Shown in pieces: positions 32,890 to 42,197 of a stretch of DNA of 64,000 nt. The notes beneath the pieces were generated by a model. The model had not been told where the DNA came from, ran no database searches, and saw only the letters and a program-made list of their open reading frames with translations. Positions within the stretch are counted from its first letter, which is position 1. Every line of letters starts with the position of its first letter. This DNA comes from Pseudomonas frederiksbergensis (GTDB lineage: Bacteria > Pseudomonadota > Gammaproteobacteria > Pseudomonadales > Pseudomonadaceae): NCBI RefSeq assembly GCF_003732275.1, contig NZ_MOBM01000041.1, positions 119,775 through 183,774 on the forward strand, read 5' to 3'. The position numbers and the translations under genes were made by a program.

Positions 32890-34261
32890 GACCTGTCTCC
32901 AGCCAGTTCAACGGCGCGCAATCGGCGAACGGCAGGTCCAGTTGTTGTAGCGCAACATGCCAGTCGCCCAGGCGTTCGGCATCCAGCGCTTCGCCGGGCG
33001 GCGCTTGCAACAACCACACGCGGGTGGCGCTGGCGCTGCGAGCCAGTTCGGCAATCAGCGCCAGGCTGCCACGGTCCGGCGAACGCCGGGGGTCGCAGGC
33101 GATGGCCAGACGGGCCGGGGGAAAACGACTCAGCTGTTCGAGCAGCTTGTGCCGGGATTCACGGCTGTCGAGGATGCCGGCGTTGTTGACGGTTTTCGGC
33201 AACTGCGGCGGCCAGGGGCGTTGGTCATCCAGCTCAATGGCTACCAACAGCGAGCCATCGCTTTGCAGGTCGCTGGCAGTATTTTCAACCCGATGAAGTT
33301 GTTCTGGCGCGGCATCGCTGATGCCCAAACGTTCGCTGGTGGGCATCAGCCGTTCGCGCAACTGGGCGTAGCCGGGCAGATTCAAATCCAGACGCAGGGC
33401 TGCTTGACCGGTTTTCCAGCGCCACAGGCAGAACAATGCGAGCAGCAATCGCGGCAAAACACCGTACACCAGCAGCACCCCAACCAGCCACGCCGCCCAG
33501 GCCTGGCGGGCGCTTTCGATGTTCAGCGCAGCATCGCCGCTGGCGCGGATCATCTCCACACTGGGCACACTGAAACCAAGCAGGGACGGCAGAGCGCCGA
33601 GGGCTTGGGTCATGGTGACGAAGGTGTCGCCGCCGAGAATGGTGGTTTCCCAGACGAAGCCGTAGCGCCGGGTCGCCATCAGCGTCAGCACCATCACCAA
33701 GGCGCTGAGCATCGCCAGCAACCACAATCCGTTGACCAGCACGCCCAGCGCCCAACGATTGAGTTTCTGCCGTTGCAGCAACAGCAGCAGGGCCGGCGCC
33801 AGTTGCGCGGCGTTGGCATCGCGGGCGAGTTTTTCACTGAGCCACAGCCATATTCGTCCAAGGGCGGCACCTTGTTCGCCGGCGAATATCAGGCCCAGAG
33901 CCCAGCTCAGCAACAGAATAAGATTCAGCCCGAGCAGGCTGCCCAGCGCCCAGAACACATTGACCGGGGTTTGGCCGTCGCCCAGCGCGGCAAACGCCAG
34001 GCCGGCGCCGCTGATCACGGCCAGAACGGCCAGCACGATCAACGCCAGTCGCGCACCTTGCAGCCAATGTTTGAGGGCGTGGGTCTGTCCGTCGCGCTCG
34101 GCCAGCCACAGGGCGCGGCGTTGAATACGCGTCGGCAGGTCGCCGCCGGCGCTACGGGCGATTCGATTGGCTTCCAGATCGTCCAAGGGGCCTGCGTGTT
34201 CTTCACGCAGGCGCACGGTTTCGCTCAGCCAGAGGTTTTGCAGTGGAGTCAGTTCAGTCAC
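32882..34261 (-). CDS. DUF2868 membrane protein
   Basis: The 459-residue protein has several membrane helices between about 65 and 290 and a cytoplasmic C-terminal half (from WPPQLPKTVNNAG) with CDPRRSPDRGSLALIAELAR. It begins MTELTPLQNLWLSETVRLREE. Domain of unknown function DUF2868 accompanies the DUF3482 GTPase in many proteobacteria, and here the genes overlap by eight bases with this gene first. A regulatory membrane unit controlled by GTP is a reasonable inference. Confidence 0.85.
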   Translation of the reverse strand: MTELTPLQNLWLSETVRLREEHAGPLDDLEANRIARSAGGDLPTRIQRRALWLAERDGQTHALKHWLQGARLALIVLAVLAVISGAGLAFAALGDGQTPVNVFWALGSLLGLNLILLLSWALGLIFAGEQGAALGRIWLWLSEKLARDANAAQLAPALLLLLQRQKLNRWALGVLVNGLWLLAMLSALVMVLTLMATRRYGFVWETTILGGDTFVTMTQALGALPSLLGFSVPSVEMIRASGDAALNIESARQAWAAWLVGVLLVYGVLPRLLLALFCLWRWKTGQAALRLDLNLPGYAQLRERLMPTSERLGISDAAPEQLHRVENTASDLQSDGSLLVAIELDDQRPWPPQLPKTVNNAGILDSRESRHKLLEQLSRFPPARLAIACDPRRSPDRGSLALIAELARSASATRVWLLQAPPGEALDAERLGDWHVALQQLDLPFADCAPLNWLETGHD

Positions 34262-34346
34262 GCGGCTTCCCGTCGCTTAATTGAGCGGTGAGCATAACCG
34301 CTGTGACGCTTATCGGGGTAAGGGAGGCTCTGGTATCCTCGCCGAC

Positions 34347-34859
34347 ATGACTAAATCACTCCCCCTCAGCCTGATCGCAGCCCTCGGTGAAAACCGTGTG
34401 ATCGGCGTCGACAACAGCATGCCCTGGCACTTGCCGGGGGACTTCAAATACTTCAAGGCCACCACCCTCGGCAAGCCGATCATCATGGGGCGCAAGACCT
34501 GGGATTCCCTCGGTCGTCCGCTGCCGGGCCGGTTGAACATCGTGGTCAGCCGTCAGGTGGATCTGCAGCTGGAAGGCGCGGAGGTTTATCCGTCGCTGGA
34601 GGCAGCGGTGGTTCGCGCTCAGCAATGGGCGAACGAGCAGGGCGTCGATGAGGTGATGTTGATTGGCGGTGCGCAGTTATATGCGCAAGGTCTGGAGCAG
34701 GCCGATCGGTTGTACCTGACCCGCGTGGCGCTGAGCCCGGAAGGGGATGCGTGGTTTCCGGAGTTTGATTTGAACCAGTGGAAACTGGTGTCGAATGTTC
34801 CGAATCCTGCCGAAGGAGATAAACCCGCCTACAACTTCGAAGTTTGGGAAAAGGTTTAA
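34347..34859 (+). CDS. folA: Dihydrofolate reductase
   Basis: The 170-residue enzyme reduces dihydrofolate to tetrahydrofolate with NADPH. Substrate site elements are IGVDNSMPWHLPGDFKYFK (with the acidic residue Asp) and the NADPH site is IIMGRKTWDSLGRPLPGR plus MLIGGAQLYAQGL. The start at MTKSLPLSLIAALG gives the usual size. It completes the thymidylate cycle with thyA, encoded 13 kb upstream. No plasmid-type (trimethoprim-resistant) features are seen. Confidence 0.97.
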   Translation: MTKSLPLSLIAALGENRVIGVDNSMPWHLPGDFKYFKATTLGKPIIMGRKTWDSLGRPLPGRLNIVVSRQVDLQLEGAEVYPSLEAAVVRAQQWANEQGVDEVMLIGGAQLYAQGLEQADRLYLTRVALSPEGDAWFPEFDLNQWKLVSNVPNPAEGDKPAYNFEVWEKV

Positions 34860-34864
34860 TAGCA

Positions 34865-34956
34865 TCGCGAGCAGGCTCGCTCCCACATTGGTTCTGTGGT
34901 GAAACACACACCGTGTGAACACCATAGATCCCTTGTGGGAGCGAGCCTGCTCGCGA
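34865..34956. repeat. REPIN, family A
   Basis: Inverted copies at 34865-34887 and 34934-34956. The spacer holds a GGTTCTGTGG...CACACCG segment and lacks the common long-spacer palindrome. Confidence 0.9.
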
Positions 34957-34982
34957 AGAGGCCCGCCCAGTCGCTGAAAGAC

Positions 34983-36374
34983 TTAAGCGTGAGCCAACTC
35001 CGAATGCTCATCCGCATCCAGCAACTCTTTATCCGTCTGCTGCATCATCTGGCTGGTAATCGCACCCGCCGTGATCGAACCACTCACGTTCAACGCCGTA
35101 CGACCCATATCAATCAGCGGCTCAACCGAAATCAGCAACGCCACCAGTGACACCGGCAAACCCATGGCCGGGAGCACGATCAGCGCGGCGAAGGTCGCGC
35201 CGCCACCGACCCCGGCCACACCGGCCGAACTCAGCGTCACAATCGCCACCAACGTCGCGATCCACAACGGGTCCAGCGGGTTGATGCCCACAGTTGGCGC
35301 GACCATCACCGCCAACATTGCCGGGTATAGACCGGCACAGCCGTTCTGGCCAATGGTCGCGCCAAACGAGGCGGCGAAACTGGCGATGGACTGTGGAATA
35401 CCCAAACGGCTGGTCTGGGCTTCGATGCTCAGTGGAATGGTGGCGGCGCTGGAGCGGCTGGTGAAGGCAAACGTCAGCACCGGCCAGATCTTGCGGAAGA
35501 ACCGTAGTGGGTTGATCCCGGCAGCCGACACCAGCAGGCCATGCACCACAAACATCAAGCCCAGGCCGATGTAGGACACCACCACGAAACTGCCGAGCTT
35601 GATGATGTCTTGCAGGTTGGAGCCGGCAACCACTTTGGTCATCAGCGCCAATACGCCGTACGGGGTCAGCTTCATCACCAAGCGCACCAGGCGCATCACC
35701 CAGGCTTGCAGGGTGTCGATGGCGTTGATCACTTTCTGACCTTTCTCGACATCGTCCTTGAGCAGTTGCAGTGCGGCGACCCCAAGAAATGCAGCAAAGA
35801 TAACCACGCTGATAATCGATGTCGGCTTGGCGCGAGCCAGGTCGGCGAACGGATTCTGCGGGATGAACGACAGCAGCAGCTGCGGCACATTCAGGTCCGC
35901 AACCTTGCCCGCGTAGTCGCTCTGAATGGTTTGCAGGCGAGCCATTTCCTGGGTACCAGCGACCAGGCCTTCGGCGGTGAGGCCGAACAGGTTGGTCAGG
36001 CCGATGCCGATCAGCGCCGCGATAGCGGTGGTGAACAGCAGCGTGCCGATGGTCAGGAAGCTGATCGTGCCCAGCGACGAAGCGTTGTGCAGGCGCGCCA
36101 CGGCGCTGAGGATCGAGGCGAACACCAGCGGGATCACGATCATTTGCAGCAACTGCACGTAACCGTTGCCCACCAGATCGAACCAACCGATCGAGGCTTT
36201 GAGTACCGGGTTGCCCGCACCGTAAATCGTGTGCAGAGCGACGCCAAATACCACGCCCAATACCAGAGCCAGCAGAACCTTTTTGGCCAGGCTCCAGGTG
36301 GTGTGACGGGTTTGCGCCAGGCCAAAGAGCAAGGCGAGGAATACCAGCAGATTGAGGATCAGCGGCAGATTCAT
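34983..36374 (-). CDS. tcyP: L-cystine:cation symporter (TcyP/YdjN-like)
   Basis: The 463-residue transporter belongs to the dicarboxylate/amino acid:cation symporter (DAACS) family. It has about eight helices plus re-entrant loops; the serine-rich tip is in FTSRSSAATIPLSIEAQ and the cation-site region follows at FGATIGQNGCAGLYPAML. These variants match the cystine branch rather than glutamate or dicarboxylate branches. It is monocistronic, read toward folA, and its upstream region (36375-36611) is AT-rich and shared with the divergent phosphatase. Confidence 0.88.
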   Translation of the reverse strand: MNLPLILNLLVFLALLFGLAQTRHTTWSLAKKVLLALVLGVVFGVALHTIYGAGNPVLKASIGWFDLVGNGYVQLLQMIVIPLVFASILSAVARLHNASSLGTISFLTIGTLLFTTAIAALIGIGLTNLFGLTAEGLVAGTQEMARLQTIQSDYAGKVADLNVPQLLLSFIPQNPFADLARAKPTSIISVVIFAAFLGVAALQLLKDDVEKGQKVINAIDTLQAWVMRLVRLVMKLTPYGVLALMTKVVAGSNLQDIIKLGSFVVVSYIGLGLMFVVHGLLVSAAGINPLRFFRKIWPVLTFAFTSRSSAATIPLSIEAQTSRLGIPQSIASFAASFGATIGQNGCAGLYPAMLAVMVAPTVGINPLDPLWIATLVAIVTLSSAGVAGVGGGATFAALIVLPAMGLPVSLVALLISVEPLIDMGRTALNVSGSITAGAITSQMMQQTDKELLDADEHSELAHA

Positions 36375-36611
36375 AGAAGCTCCAATAACTTTGCCAGCTG
36401 CATTCCGGCGCAGCTGCGAACCGGCAAGCCTAACAGCTTGATATGTAATGATTTAATATCAAAAACAGCGGTTAACTGTCGTTTTTGGAATAAGCCGCTG
36501 ACGCTGTGGGGAATGCCGCTGACGGAATCAGGATGCAAGCGGTCGCGGGCAGGCGGGGACTGTCATACAGATTTGTTAGCGTCGATATCTTTGAATCAGG
36601 GAGAAACGCCG

Positions 36612-37667
36612 ATGAAGCTCGCACCGAAATTTCTGGCTGCCGTATTCTGCTTGGGCCTTGCCGGCCAAGCGTTCGCTACTGACCTGAAACACTGGCCAGC
36701 CGATCAGGCCAAGGCGCTGGACGCGATGATCGCGGCCAATGCCAACAAAGGTAACTTCGCGGTGTTCGACATGGACAACACCAGTTACCGCTACGATCTC
36801 GAAGAGTCCTTGTTGCCATTCATGGAAAACAAGGGCCTGATCACCCGCGAGAGCCTCGATCCCTCCCTGAAACTGATCCCGTTCAAGGACACCGCTGACC
36901 ATAAGGAAAGCCTGTTCAGCTATTACTATCGTCTCTGTGAAATCGACGACATGGTTTGCTATCCATGGGTCGCCCAAGTGTTTTCCGGCTTCACGCTTCA
37001 GGAACTCAAGGGCAACGTCGATGAGCTGATGGCGTCTGGCAAACCGGTGCCGAGCACTTATTACGAAGGCGACGTGGTCAAGACCATCGACGTCAACCCG
37101 CCGAAAATCTTCACCGGTCAGAAAGAGCTCTACAACAAGCTGATGGAGAACGGTATCGAGGTCTATGTGATGACCGCCGCCTCCGAAGAGCTGGTGCGCA
37201 TGGTCGCTTCCGATCCGAAATATGGCTACAACGTCAAACCGCAGAATGTGATCGGCGTGACCACGATGCTCAAGGATCGCAAGACTGGCGAACTGACCAC
37301 GGCGCGTAAGCAGATCACTGCCGGCAAGTATGACGAGAAGGCCAACCTTGGCCTCGAGTTGACCCCGTATCTGTGGACTCCGGCAACCTGGATGGCCGGC
37401 AAGCAGGCGGCGATCCTGACCTACATCGATGAATGGAAAAAACCGGTTCTGGTGGGCGGCGATACCCCGACCAGCGATGGCTACATGCTGTTCCACAGCG
37501 TCGACGTGTCCAAGGGCGGCATCCATTTGTGGGTCAACCGCAAAGACAAATACATGACCCAGATTAACGGCATGATGGCCAAGAACGCAGCAGCCCAGGC
37601 GAAAGAAGGGTTGGCGGTGACGGCGGACAAGAACTGGGTGATCGTTAAACCGGAAGAGATTCAGTAA
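36612..37667 (+). CDS. Periplasmic HAD phosphatase, phosphorylcholine phosphatase-like
   Basis: The 351-residue protein has a signal peptide ending at GQAFATD, so it works in the periplasm. HAD motif I is FDMDNTSYRY, motif II is VMTAASEEL, and motif IV is GGDTPTSDGYML. P. aeruginosa PchP has the same layout and length with GDTPDSD in motif IV. This makes phosphorylcholine phosphatase the best guess, though no choline genes are nearby and one motif residue differs. The long open frame upstream (from 35541) is a shadow of the opposite-strand transporter. Confidence 0.75.
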   Translation: MKLAPKFLAAVFCLGLAGQAFATDLKHWPADQAKALDAMIAANANKGNFAVFDMDNTSYRYDLEESLLPFMENKGLITRESLDPSLKLIPFKDTADHKESLFSYYYRLCEIDDMVCYPWVAQVFSGFTLQELKGNVDELMASGKPVPSTYYEGDVVKTIDVNPPKIFTGQKELYNKLMENGIEVYVMTAASEELVRMVASDPKYGYNVKPQNVIGVTTMLKDRKTGELTTARKQITAGKYDEKANLGLELTPYLWTPATWMAGKQAAILTYIDEWKKPVLVGGDTPTSDGYMLFHSVDVSKGGIHLWVNRKDKYMTQINGMMAKNAAAQAKEGLAVTADKNWVIVKPEEIQ

Positions 37668-37713
37668 GACCGCGTCCCGGCCAAGCTCACTCTCAAAGGC
37701 AACATAGAACAAA

Positions 37714-37803
37714 TGTGGGAGCGGGCTTGCTCGCGAAGGCGGTCTGACAGTCAACATCGATGTTGAATGTTATGGCCTCTTCGCGAGCAAGCCCGCTCCC
37801 ACA
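37714..37803. repeat. REPIN, family A variant (GGGCTTGCTCGCGAA type), long spacer
   Basis: Inverted copies at 37714-37737 and 37780-37803 with central TCAACATCGATGTTGAA, the cleanest version of the spacer palindrome in the window. Confidence 0.92.
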
Positions 37804-37860
37804 GTTGTTTCGGGTTGCCTGAAATGTTTGTGATCGGCACATGCCCGAGTTGTTCTCAAA

Positions 37861-37889
37861 AAAATGCCCCGCATTTGGCGGGGCATTTT
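37861..37889. terminator. Bidirectional intrinsic terminator of ilvD
   Basis: AAATGCCCCGC and GCGGGGCATTT pair around a 5-base loop, with A and T runs on each side. It ends ilvD on the minus strand and can also stop transcripts from the phosphatase. Confidence 0.92.
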
Positions 37890-37907
37890 TGTGTCTGCGA
37901 CTGACGC

Positions 37908-39749
37908 TTACAGCCCGTCGAGCATCGCCTTGTTACGTACCGCACCCTTGTCGGCGCTGGTGGCCAACAGGGCATAGGCTTTCAGCGCAGTGGTCACTTT
38001 ACGTGGACGCACTTCCACCGGTTTCCAGCCTTTCTTGTCCTGCTCGACACGGCGCGCGGCCATTTCTTCATCGCTGATCAACAGATTGATCGAGCGGTTC
38101 GGAATGTCGATCAGAACCTTGTCGCCATCCTGCACCAGACCGATCGCGCCGCCAGCAGCAGCTTCTGGCGAAGCGTGGCCGATGGACAGGCCCGAAGTAC
38201 CGCCAGAGAAGCGGCCGTCGGTGAGCAGGGCGCAGGCTTTGCCCAGGCCTTTGGATTTCAGGTAAGACGTCGGGTACAGCATTTCCTGCATGCCCGGGCC
38301 GCCTTTCGGGCCTTCGTAACGAATGATCACGATGTCGCCGGCCTTCACTTCGTCGGCGAGGATGCCGCGTACGGCGCTGTCCTGGCTTTCGAAGATCTTC
38401 GCGTTGCCTTCGAAGACGTGGATCGACTCATCGACGCCGGCGGTTTTCACCACGCAGCCGTCCAGGGCGATGTTGCCGTACAGAACGGCCAGGCCGCCTT
38501 CTTTCGAGTAAGCGTGTTCGACACTGCGGATGCAGCCGTTTTCACGGTCGTCATCCAGGGTTTCCCAACGGGTCGACTGGCTGAACGCGGTTTGCGTCGG
38601 GATGCCCGCCGGGCCGGCCTTGAAGAAGTGATGCACGGCTTCGTCGGTGGTCTGGGTGATGTCCCACTTGGCGATGCCTTCAGCCAGGGACTTGCTGTGC
38701 ACGGTCGGCAGGTCGGTGTGCAACAGACCGCCACGAGCCAGGGAACCGAGGATGCTGAAGATCCCGCCGGCACGGTGCACGTCTTCCATGTGGTACTTCT
38801 GGATATTCGGCGCGACCTTGCACAGTTGCGGTACGTGACGGGAGAGGCGGTCGATGTCGCGCAGGTCGAAATCGATCTCGGCTTCCTGGGCCGCGGCCAG
38901 CAAGTGCAGGATGGTGTTGGTGGAACCGCCCATGGCGATGTCCAGGGTCATGGCGTTTTCGAACGCCTTGAAGTTGGCGATGTTGCGCGGCAACACCGAC
39001 TCATCGTTCTCGCCGTAGTAACGCTTGCACAGCTCGACGATGGTGCGGCCAGCTTGCAGGAACAGTTGTTCGCGGTCGCTGTGGGTGGCCAGGGTCGAAC
39101 CGTTGCCCGGCAATGCCAGGCCCAGGGCTTCAACCAGGCAGTTCATCGAGTTGGCGGTGAACATGCCGGAGCAGGAGCCGCACGTCGGGCAGGCGCTACG
39201 CTCGTACTCGGCGACTTTCTCGTCGGATGCGCTGGAGTCGGCGGCGATCACCATGGCATCGACCAGATCGAGACCGTGGCTGGCCAGTTTGGTCTTGCCG
39301 GCTTCCATCGGGCCGCCGGACACGAAGATCACCGGGATGTTCAGGCGCAGGGCGGCCATCAGCATGCCAGGGGTGATCTTGTCGCAGTTGGAGATGCAGA
39401 CGATGGCGTCGGCGCAGTGGGCGTTGACCATGTATTCGACGGAGTCGGCGATGATCTCGCGGCTCGGCAGCGAATAGAGCATGCCGTCGTGGCCCATGGC
39501 GATGCCGTCATCCACGGCGATAGTGTTGAATTCTTTGGCGACGCCGCCGGCCCGTTCGATCTCGCGAGCGACCAGTTGCCCCAGATCCTTGAGATGCACA
39601 TGGCCCGGTACGAACTGGGTAAAGGAGTTGGCAATGGCGATGATCGGCTTCTTGAAGTCGTCATCTTTCATCCCCGTGGCGCGCCACAGTGCGCGGGCAC
39701 CGGCCATGTTGCGGCCGTGGGTGGATGTTTTCGAGCGGTAATCAGGCAT
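37908..39749 (-). CDS. ilvD: Dihydroxy-acid dehydratase
   Basis: The 613-residue Fe-S enzyme makes the 2-keto acids leading to valine and isoleucine. Cluster cysteines occur in CISNCDKITPGM and CPTCGSCSGMFTANSMNCL. The C-terminal substrate region has DGRFSGGTSGLSIGHASPEAA. Length matches E. coli IlvD (616). It serves the same pathway as ilvA at 12249. Upstream bases 39750-40006 carry its promoter region; I saw no gene there. Confidence 0.97.
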   Translation of the reverse strand: MPDYRSKTSTHGRNMAGARALWRATGMKDDDFKKPIIAIANSFTQFVPGHVHLKDLGQLVAREIERAGGVAKEFNTIAVDDGIAMGHDGMLYSLPSREIIADSVEYMVNAHCADAIVCISNCDKITPGMLMAALRLNIPVIFVSGGPMEAGKTKLASHGLDLVDAMVIAADSSASDEKVAEYERSACPTCGSCSGMFTANSMNCLVEALGLALPGNGSTLATHSDREQLFLQAGRTIVELCKRYYGENDESVLPRNIANFKAFENAMTLDIAMGGSTNTILHLLAAAQEAEIDFDLRDIDRLSRHVPQLCKVAPNIQKYHMEDVHRAGGIFSILGSLARGGLLHTDLPTVHSKSLAEGIAKWDITQTTDEAVHHFFKAGPAGIPTQTAFSQSTRWETLDDDRENGCIRSVEHAYSKEGGLAVLYGNIALDGCVVKTAGVDESIHVFEGNAKIFESQDSAVRGILADEVKAGDIVIIRYEGPKGGPGMQEMLYPTSYLKSKGLGKACALLTDGRFSGGTSGLSIGHASPEAAAGGAIGLVQDGDKVLIDIPNRSINLLISDEEMAARRVEQDKKGWKPVEVRPRKVTTALKAYALLATSADKGAVRNKAMLDGL

Positions 39750-40006
39750 GAAGCACTCCGGGCGGCTAATCAGGTATCAAAAGGGAAGTGAGCTTCTATT
39801 GACGTCTGGAACACTCAGAAATGGCCGTGTGTCCGGAAGTTGCCGATAACTTTGCGGGATCGCCGCGCGCTTCAGCTTGAGCTCATAAACCCGCCGGGGG
39901 ATGAATGGCGATGAATCTCGCGATTCTACACCGCTGGCGTCAGGAGGGAATGCCGGAAAGTGTCGAACCGGCGCTGATGGCGCATGTGGAGTGACGATCG
40001 GCGGGG

Positions 40007-41227
40007 TTATTCGACGCTTGGGCTGGCTCTTGGGCTTTTGGCTCGACGATTGATACAACTGTTCAGTGCCAGCGCCGCGCTGCTCAAAATGATGAAGCTG
40101 TATCCAAGGGTGGATTGCAGATTGGCCGGGCTCAGACTGATGAGCGCACTGATCAATCCGCCGCAGATGAAAGTCACCGTGCTGCCGGCCGACGCCGAGG
40201 TTCCCGCATTTTCAGGGAATAGACTCATGGCTTTGGAACTGGCGGCCGGTCGAGTGATGGTGGTGCCCGCGGTACAGATAAGCATCGGTACCAGGACTGT
40301 GATCGGGGACAGCGCAAAGTGGCTCGCGAAGTAAAGCATGATGAGACCGGACAGCAGGATCAGGCTCAGCCCGCTGATGATTTGATGACCGGGACTGATG
40401 CGTTTACCCAAGAGAGTCGCCACCATGCCACCGACAATGTAGGCGCCACCGTATATCAACAGAATCAGCGAGAAGTCATAGGCCGATAGCTGGAGTTGAT
40501 CCATGAAAATCAGCGGTGAAATGACGATGAACGAAAAATGGCAGGCGAAAGCAAAGGCTGAAATCAACCAGTAGGGCAGGAAGTCGGCATCACGCAGGAC
40601 CCGACCATAGGACTGGAGGATACTCGGCCGGGCTCCGGTTGCCACCGGACGGGTGTTTTCGAGAAACAGACAGGCTTTGAGCAGTACCACGCCAGCCACT
40701 GCGATAAACATCCAAAAGCTGCCCTGCCAGCCCAGCGTGGCTTGCAGGAATGTCCCGGCCAACGGCGAGACCGAGATGAAAATGCCGCTGGCGGTGACCA
40801 TCAGGACCCGCAACCGGGTACGTTCCTCACCCTCGAACAGATCCTGAACCAGCGCTTGTGACAGCACGAAACACCCGCAGCCCAAGGCTTGAATGACACG
40901 AAACAGCAGGAAGTAGGCGTAGTCCGTGGTCAATATGCAGCCCACTGCACCCAGCATCGAAACGGTTATTCCGGCGAGCAACAGTCCTTTGCGCCCGATC
41001 ACATCCGACAGCGGCCCGATCAGCAGTTGAGAGGCTGCAATACCGATGGCAAAGAGACTGACCGACAGCGCGATATCGGTGCGCGTGTTGCGAAAGTGTT
41101 CAGCGAGCGCAGGGAACGAGGGAAGCAGGACATCCAGTGGGAACACGCCAAGCAGCACCATTGCCAACAACAGGCTGACCTTCCCTCGACGGTGTCTGGA
41201 GGTTGCCGCGGGGTGTCCTTCATCCAT
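40007..41227 (-). CDS. MFS exporter, Bcr/CflA-type
   Basis: The 406-residue protein has twelve predicted membrane helices. Motif A is GPLSDVIGRKGLLLAG between helices 2 and 3, and the start region LLGVFPLDVLLPSFPALAEHF is typical of the Bcr/CflA drug-efflux group. Its start overlaps the end of the AurF-like gene by eight bases, so it is translated with the operon. By position it most likely exports the product of the SagB/AurF-like enzymes, and may give self-protection. The substrate itself is unknown. Confidence 0.87.
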   Translation of the reverse strand: MDEGHPAATSRHRRGKVSLLLAMVLLGVFPLDVLLPSFPALAEHFRNTRTDIALSVSLFAIGIAASQLLIGPLSDVIGRKGLLLAGITVSMLGAVGCILTTDYAYFLLFRVIQALGCGCFVLSQALVQDLFEGEERTRLRVLMVTASGIFISVSPLAGTFLQATLGWQGSFWMFIAVAGVVLLKACLFLENTRPVATGARPSILQSYGRVLRDADFLPYWLISAFAFACHFSFIVISPLIFMDQLQLSAYDFSLILLIYGGAYIVGGMVATLLGKRISPGHQIISGLSLILLSGLIMLYFASHFALSPITVLVPMLICTAGTTITRPAASSKAMSLFPENAGTSASAGSTVTFICGGLISALISLSPANLQSTLGYSFIILSSAALALNSCINRRAKSPRASPSVE

Positions 41228-42197
41228 CGATAAGTCCTGCCTTCATGAACAGTTGCTGGTTGTAAGGCAGGTCGAAGAAACCGGCTTTTTTCAAAGCCTG
41301 AAGCGTCGCCCCGGCGCCGGATCGCGCACGCAGAAGGGTGGCTTGGGGGCTGGTCAGTTCGCCAAGAACTTGCGTGACGGTGGTCTCGCCGATACCCGCG
41401 CTGTGCAGACTTTCCCGCAGCCATCGCTCATCGATCTCGAAGAAAATCCGGATGCTGTCCAGCAGTAGCCTGGTGGCGAATAGGCGTTGACGGTTGTTCA
41501 GCGTCAGCCACAGGTAATGGAACACTTCAGAGAAATAGCGACTGTGGCGCGCCTCGTCCGCAAGATGATCCCTGAGCATTGCCTGGACACTGGACACCAA
41601 GTCGTCACGGCAGGCGTCGAGCAGTTCCCTGGCAATGATCGTCTCCGACACAAACCCGACGAGAAACCAGGCCAGCGCCCGGTGCTTGTCAGCTGTGCGC
41701 TCGAGCAGGGTGCTCAATCGCGTGATGCGGTGCGGCACGACCGGGCGCAGGCTGAACCCGTAGAACCCGGCAATCTGCTCGGCAAGGCTATTGGAGAACA
41801 GGGCGTGATAACCCTCATCGGTATAAAGCTGAAGCGCGGCGGTCTTCATCCGTGGGGGAATGTTGACCTTCAATTCACCGTGGATGATGGTCTCCACGGA
41901 ACGGTTGACGATGCGGTGTTCGAGCACGGTGGTGTAGTCGAGGAAGTACACCAGATGATTGGCCGACAGCCGATGGAAAACGGTTGGCCCTAGCGCTTTG
42001 ATAGCGGGGTGATTCAGGTAAGCCAGGAAGCCTGGGGGAAACCAGTGGCGTGTTTCCAGTTGCTGTTCCAGGTCTGGCGGTAATAGATAGTCATGCTCGC
42101 TGGTTCGCACCGACGCACGAGTATTCCAGTCGCCGAGGGTGAAACGCAGGGCCCAGGAAACGGGGTGGTCTGACGGGGCAATGATGGGGGCGGTCAT
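41220..42197 (-). CDS. AurF-like ferritin-fold diiron oxygenase
   Basis: The 325-residue protein starts at MTAPIIAPSDHP, overlapping the SagB-type stop by four bases (ATGA). It matches the AurF (p-aminobenzoate N-oxygenase) family. Likely ligands are Glu93, Glu128 and His131 (TDEGYHA), Glu185 (or Glu191), His211, Glu215 and His218 (DHLADEARH). Distances between Glu93 and Glu128, and the H-4-E-3-H ending, equal those in AurF, including its extra third His. Members oxidise amines to hydroxylamine, nitroso or nitro groups or make C-H hydroxylations. The substrate here is unknown, but the neighbouring tiny peptide is a candidate. Confidence 0.85.
   Translation of the reverse strand: MTAPIIAPSDHPVSWALRFTLGDWNTRASVRTSEHDYLLPPDLEQQLETRHWFPPGFLAYLNHPAIKALGPTVFHRLSANHLVYFLDYTTVLEHRIVNRSVETIIHGELKVNIPPRMKTAALQLYTDEGYHALFSNSLAEQIAGFYGFSLRPVVPHRITRLSTLLERTADKHRALAWFLVGFVSETIIARELLDACRDDLVSSVQAMLRDHLADEARHSRYFSEVFHYLWLTLNNRQRLFATRLLLDSIRIFFEIDERWLRESLHSAGIGETTVTQVLGELTSPQATLLRARSGAGATLQALKKAGFFDLPYNQQLFMKAGLIDG

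Noticed and set aside
31405..34956. REP-derived short frames reading VGASLLAM or RAGSLPH
   Set aside because: These recurring peptides are translations of the REP arms, not genes; the same words appear at each REPIN.
35541..36611. N-terminal 357 codons joined to the PchP-like phosphatase
   Set aside because: The segment is antisense to the cystine transporter; a proper signal peptide and start lie at 36612.
38175..39791. 538-codon frame antisense to ilvD
   Set aside because: Shadow of ilvD; composition typical of antisense frames in GC-rich genes.
39777..40058. 93-codon frame upstream of ilvD
   Set aside because: Low-complexity Pro/Ser/Arg content, overlaps the MFS gene end, no ribosome site.
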